Shown: positions 60,701-64,000 of the stretch, one piece after another
Numbering within the stretch: the first letter of the stretch is position 1
Layout: every line of letters starts with the position of its first letter
Assembly: GCA_963765075.1 (NCBI GenBank)
Contig: CAVXVA010000002.1
Coordinates: forward strand, 1-64,000
DNA length: 64,000 bases
Reading direction: 5' to 3'
Origin: JAENVU01 sp963765075
GTDB taxonomy: Bacteria; Actinomycetota; Acidimicrobiia; IMCC26256; JAENVU01
Notes under the pieces: model-generated
The model's input: the letters and a program-made list of their open reading frames with translations, nothing else
The model's database searches: none
Told to the model about the DNA's origin: nothing
Program-made: the position numbers and the translations under genes

Positions 60701-60863
60701 CCTCCCGCTCCTGACCTCGGTGTCGGATCGAATGATCGCCATGGACCTCGGGCAAGTGATCGCCCAGGGAACGCCAGACGAAGTCGTGCACGACCCGGTG
60801 GTCGTCGCGTCGTACCTCGGTGAAGATCAAGCCGCCATCGCCCGTTCGGGCGATCGGACCTAG
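57726..60863 (+). CDS. MFS transporter fused to LivF- and LivG-type ABC ATPases (5' part frameshifted)
   Basis: A single product of about 1,040 residues. From 58476 the frame is clean for 795 codons, crossing both domain borders. The MFS part, about 12 helices, starts near 57726-57772 (PLFVLFGFTVVDQLDKTAFR, GFAADRHRRVPIAIGGAVVW, STLLADYYPF-type GESANGPTHNSLLADYYPFD) and has shifts near 57855, 57965, 58385 and 58470. It continues clean through TRLLKRGPALIPRFVAGVSV. From 59150 follows ATPase 1 (LLGTNGAGKSTLLKAIAGLA; ENLALAGWLHRKE; LSGGQQQMLTLGMAFIERPR; LLMIDELSLG), LivF-like. A low-complexity linker with two direct repeats leads to ATPase 2 from 60060 (GFIGPNGAGKTSLFDAISGF; GLGRSFQDGRLFPALTVRET; VLLLDEPSSGIAQREAEAL), LivG-like. 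It would power the neighbouring permease, with an added secondary transporter. Confidence 0.85.
59914..60043 (+). repeat. 43-bp direct repeats in the ATPase-ATPase linker
   Basis: Copies at 59914-59956 and 60001-60043 start GCACCGACGAGCAGCGG and GCACTGACGAGCAGCGG and both end GGCCGAGCGGGGCCCGAGCG. They encode TDEQR...AERGPSG twice. In-frame growth of the linker between the two ATPase modules is likely. Confidence 0.75.
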
Positions 60864-60872
60864 GGGGAAATC

Positions 60873-62581
60873 ATGGAACCAACCCAGAAGAAGGCCGGAG
60901 GCGGCAATCGTCCGAGCGCCGCCAAACGCTACGGACCGATCGGCGCCATCATCGCGATCATCGTCGTGATCGCGATCGTCGTGGTCGCGACAGGCGGCGG
61001 CGACGACGAGAAATCGGACAGCACGACGACGACGAACTCCGGGCAGTCGGCCAAGGTCTGGCCCACCTTCACCGAGGCCACCAAAGACTCCGGAGACTGG
61101 GGGCCGCATTGCGACCCCAAGACGGGACGGGTCGCGATTCCGTATACGCAGGCGCCGGCCTGTGCCGACGTCGGAACCGGCGACAACGGTGGAGCAACCG
61201 CTCCCGGGGTGACCGCCGATTCGATCAAGGTCGTCATCTACCAAGGCGACCCGGCCAAGAACCCCCTGCAGTCGGCGACGGTGAAGGGTGCGGGGGCCGT
61301 CGGTCGACCCCTCCACCGCCCGTGACACCTACCGAGCGCTACTTCGACCTGTTCGAGGAGTACTACAACCTGTACGGCCGGAAGATCGACCTGGTGTTCT
61401 TCCCCGGGACCGGTGGTCCGATGGACGAAGTCACGGCCCGTGCCGACGCGCAAGCGATCGCCGACCTGAAACCGTTCGCCGTCCTCTCCGGTCCGAACCA
61501 GACGCCGGTGTGGGCGGAGTCCGTGGCCGCCGCGAAGCTCATGTGCCTCGGAAACTGCTCGCTCGCGGTTCCGACCGCGACGATCGAAGCGAATGCTCCG
61601 TACCTCTTCGGCGTCGGCCCGACGCCGGAACAGGCCGGCATGATGACGGCGAAGTTGGTGCTCTCCCAGCTGAAAGGCAAGAACGCCGTCAAGTACGGCG
61701 GCGACGACCTCAACGGGAAGCGCCGCGTCTTCGCAGTCACGCACTACGACACCGTCGACGGACAACAGAAGGCCGCCTTTGCCGTCCTGAAGAACGAGTT
61801 GAACAATGGGGGCGTCAAGATCGCCGCCGACCTGCCGTTCCAGCTCGACCTGGCACGCGGCCAGGAGAACGCCCGAACGATGATCGCGAAGTTGAAGGCC
61901 GCCAAGGCCACCACCGTGATCTACACCGGTGACCCGATCACGCCGGTCGCCCTCACCAAGGAGGCGACCGCGCAGAACTACTTCCCCGAGTGGGTGATCG
62001 GTTCCAACGTCCTGGCGGACACTGCCGTCTTCGGGCGGATGTTCGACCAGAAGCAGTGGTCCCATGCGTTCGGACTCGGGCTCAACCCGGCCAAGGTCGT
62101 GCAGGAGCACCAACAATCGTACTCGCTGTACAACTGGTACACCGGCGAGGACCCGCCCAACAACACCTTCGCCGTCATCTTCGCTGACCTGACGTCGTTG
62201 TTTCAGGGGATTCACTTGGCCGGCCCGAACCTCACGCCGGAATCCTTCAAGGTCGGGATGTTCAACGCCGAACCCTCGGGTGGCATCCCCACGGTTCCGA
62301 AGGTCTCCCGCGGTGAGCACGGCTTGTGGCCGGGCGTCGACTGGGGAGGCTCGGACGACACCGGCCTCCTCTGGTGGAACGCCGACGCGACCGGTGAAGA
62401 CGAGATCGGCGCAACCGGCAAGGGCCTGTACGAGTACGCAGCGATGGGCAAGCGGTGGTCGCTCGCCGACATGCCCGCGGCCGACCCGGGATACTTCGAT
62501 GAGTCGAAGTCGGTGAAGATCTTCACCGAGCTCCCGAAGGCCTACCAACCGCCGAGCTACCCGTCACCGGCCAAGAAGTAA
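60873..62581 (+). pseudogene. periplasmic-binding-type ABC substrate-binding protein 1 (branched-chain-like), one frame disruption
   Basis: About 569 residues. ATG 60873 follows GGGGGAAA and lies 9 bp after the ATPase stop. A single N-terminal membrane helix (YGPIGAIIAIIVVIAIVVVA) anchors it, without a lipobox. The N-terminal module (WGPHCDPKTGRVAIPYTQAP, CADVGTGDNGGATAPGVTAD) precedes the type I binding fold. Around 61290-61325 the frame changes. The second frame reads TERYFDLFEEYYNLYGRKID, AVLSGPNQTPVWAESVAAAK, NAPYLFGVGPTPEQAGMMTA, KATTVIYTGDPITPVALTKE, SYSLYNWYTGEDPPNNTFAV, then a stop at 62579-62581. It would present the ligand to the LivHM permease. A strong hairpin follows. Confidence 0.82.
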
Positions 62582-62586
62582 GTGGT

Positions 62587-62623
62587 TGAGGTCCCGGTGC
62601 CGTTCCGCGGCACCGGGACCTCA
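62587..62623 (+). terminator. strong hairpin terminator between the two binding-protein genes
   Basis: A 15-bp perfect stem: GAGGTCCCGGTGCCG (62588-62602) and CGGCACCGGGACCTC (62608-62622), with a 5-nt loop and one further T-A pair. It starts 6 bp after the stop of binding protein 1. There is no T-run, which is usual in high-GC actinobacteria. It may tune expression of binding protein 2. Confidence 0.72.
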
Positions 62624-62643
62624 CGCCAGTACCCTGCCGACCC

Positions 62644-64000
62644 GTGGAACCCACGGCGCAGTCACCCAAGCCGAGCCGCTCCCCGCTGCGGCGATATCTC
62701 CCGTTCATTGCCGGGGTGACGGTGCTGGCGCTGGTCGTGATCGGTATCAGCCTCAGCCAGGACGACGACCCGACCACCCCGAAGGCGCGCCCTCCGGCCT
62801 CGCCGGGGAACGGCCCGGTCACCCTCACCGATGCCAACCGTTCGACCATCGACTGGGGCCCCAACTGCGACACCCCGCGCGGCACCGTCGCAGTTCCGCT
62901 GAGCTACGCACCACCCTGCGTCACTCCGTTCCAGGGCGACAACGGCGGCGCGACGTCGCCGGGCGTCACCGCCGACACGATCACCATCGCGTTGTACCAG
63001 GCCCAGCCCGACATCTTGCAGGAAGCCGCCCTGAGCCGTAGCGGCTCGGATGAGTCGCTCGCCACCGAAGCGCAGACCGTCCAGCAGTACGTCGACTTCT
63101 TCGAAGCGCATTACGAAACCTACGGACGCAAGGGTCAAGCTCGTCATCGTCAAGGGCACGGGGTCGCCGGACGACGACGCCTCCGCCCGCGCCGATGCCA
63201 TCAAGGTCGCGACCGAAGTCAAGGCGTTCGCGTCGTTCGGCGGTCCGGGCCAGACCGAGGCGTACGCGCAGGAACTCGCGGCCCGCGGAGTGCTGTGTCT
63301 CGGCGACTGCATGCTCGCGTCGTCGCAGCAGTTCGTCGATCAACGCCAACCCAACATTTGGCTGACGTTGCCCGCGGTCGACCAGTCGGCGATCCATTGG
63401 GCCAAGTTCGTCGACGGCCTCAGCGGCCAGCGTGCGGTCTATGCCGGAGACGCCGCGCTCACCAAGAAGCCGCGCGTCTTCGGTCTCGTCCGGTTCGACG
63501 AATCGTTCGCGGGATTCCAGGAGGCGGGCAAACAGTTCCTCGATCAGCTTCGGTCCGATGGTGTCAAGGTCGCGGTCGACGCGCCGTACGAACTCGACCT
63601 CACGACGTGCGCAGGAGAATGCCCGCAACACGATCGCGAAGCTGAAGTCGGCCGGGGTCACGACGGTGATGTTCGCCGGCGATCCGTTGACGCCCTCCAC
63701 GCTGACGGCCGAAGCGACGGCCCAGGAGTACTTCCCCGAGTGGATCATCCTCGGCGCGGCCTACAGCGATACGACACTGTTCGGGCGCACCTACGACACG
63801 GCGCAGTGGAAGCACGCGTTCGGGGTGTCGTCGCTCTACGTCCCGACACCGCAGAGACTCGACCAGTACTCCGAGATCCTGCGGTGGCAGACCGGCCAAC
63901 CGCCCGCAGCCAAGACGTACAAGGTGCTCGTCCAGGCACCGCTGATCTTCTACACCGCGCTGCACCTCGCCGGTCCGAACCTGAACCCCGAGACCTTCAA
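62644..64000 (+). pseudogene. periplasmic-binding-type ABC substrate-binding protein 2, frameshifted, 3'-partial
   Basis: Paralog of binding protein 1, cut by the window end. The GTG 62644 opens a basic head and one membrane helix (YLPFIAGVTVLALVVIGISL). The same N-terminal module is present (DWGPNCDTPRGTVAVPLSYA, DNGGATSPGVTADTITIALY). Frames change near 63130 and 63600. Pieces are AETVQQYVDFFEAHYETYGR-like, KLVIVKGTGSPDDDASARAD, VLCLGDCMLASSQQFVDQRQ, RVFGLVRFDESFAGFQEAGK, then TIAKLKSAGVTTVMFAGDPL, YFPEWIILGAAYSDTTLFGR and the final FYTALHLAGPNLNPETFK. The ligand-facing segments differ from protein 1, suggesting a different ligand specificity for the shared permease. Confidence 0.75.

Noticed and set aside
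1..64000. tRNA, rRNA or a replication origin
   Set aside because: No cloverleaf-like stretch, rRNA block, dnaA gene or DnaA-box cluster was seen by eye. A covariance search would be needed to exclude a single tRNA.

Overview
The window is high-GC DNA from an actinobacterium, most likely an uncultured or marine/soil member of Acidimicrobiia (inferred, not tested). The main reasons are four F420-type LLM oxidoreductases, many acyl-CoA ligases, acyl-CoA dehydrogenases and SDRs, a DUF222/HNH (13E12-type) gene behind a mycobacterial-type SOS box, a lysyl-tRNA synthetase fused to an MprF-like lysyl-phosphatidylglycerol synthase, and branched-chain-type ABC importers with fused subunits. I see no rRNA, tRNA, CRISPR array, prophage or insertion sequence.

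Layout. 1-2.5 kb: a frameshifted M24 peptidase, a GlcG/HbpS-like protein and a LivH-LivM fused permease that stops abruptly near 2,527, where it meets the equally truncated 3' end of an acyl-CoA dehydrogenase on the other strand. 2.5-9.7 kb (minus): an acyl-CoA dehydrogenase pair, a DEAD-box helicase, a tyrosine phosphatase, an amidohydrolase and a secreted TAP-type hydrolase. 9.7-15.3 kb: aldehyde dehydrogenase, twin palindromes, a Ycf46-like AAA ATPase, a cupin, an LLM oxidoreductase and an esterase. 15.3-24.4 kb: DMT and APC transporters, the LysRS-MprF fusion, then an SDR, a glutamine synthetase-like enzyme and a gamma-glutamyl hydrolase. 24.4-30 kb: arr, small stress and lipoprotein genes, and the SOS-controlled HNH gene. 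30-52 kb: catabolic operons (SDR/ligase/cyclase/SDR; ligase/unknown protein; ALDH/LLM/LLM; amidohydrolase; ligase/isochorismatase-like/DinB-like; D-aminoacylase-type amidohydrolase; thioesterase). 52-55.5 kb: FadD3-like ligase, hotdog remnant, TetR regulator, haloalkane dehalogenase. 55.6-64 kb: a transport locus made of a LivH-LivM permease, one polypeptide joining an MFS transporter to LivF- and LivG-type ATPases, and two paralogous membrane-anchored substrate-binding proteins, the second cut by the window end.

How it works together. Most of the window looks like catabolism of CoA-activated organic acids, perhaps steroid-, terpenoid- or aromatic-derived: ligases activate, dehydrogenases and SDRs oxidise, LLM enzymes use F420, amidohydrolases and hydrolases cleave, and ABC systems import. 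Four copies of the palindrome ATCTGACG-N3-CGTCAGAT lie just upstream of two operons and two paralogous amidohydrolase genes, which suggests one local regulon under an unidentified regulator. A KstR-like site sits between a divergent ALDH and LLM gene.

Sequence quality. Single-base frame disruptions are dense in 1-2.5 kb and in 52-64 kb, and sparse in between. Sequencing or assembly error is the likeliest cause in the dense regions, so genes there are annotated as composites across frames.
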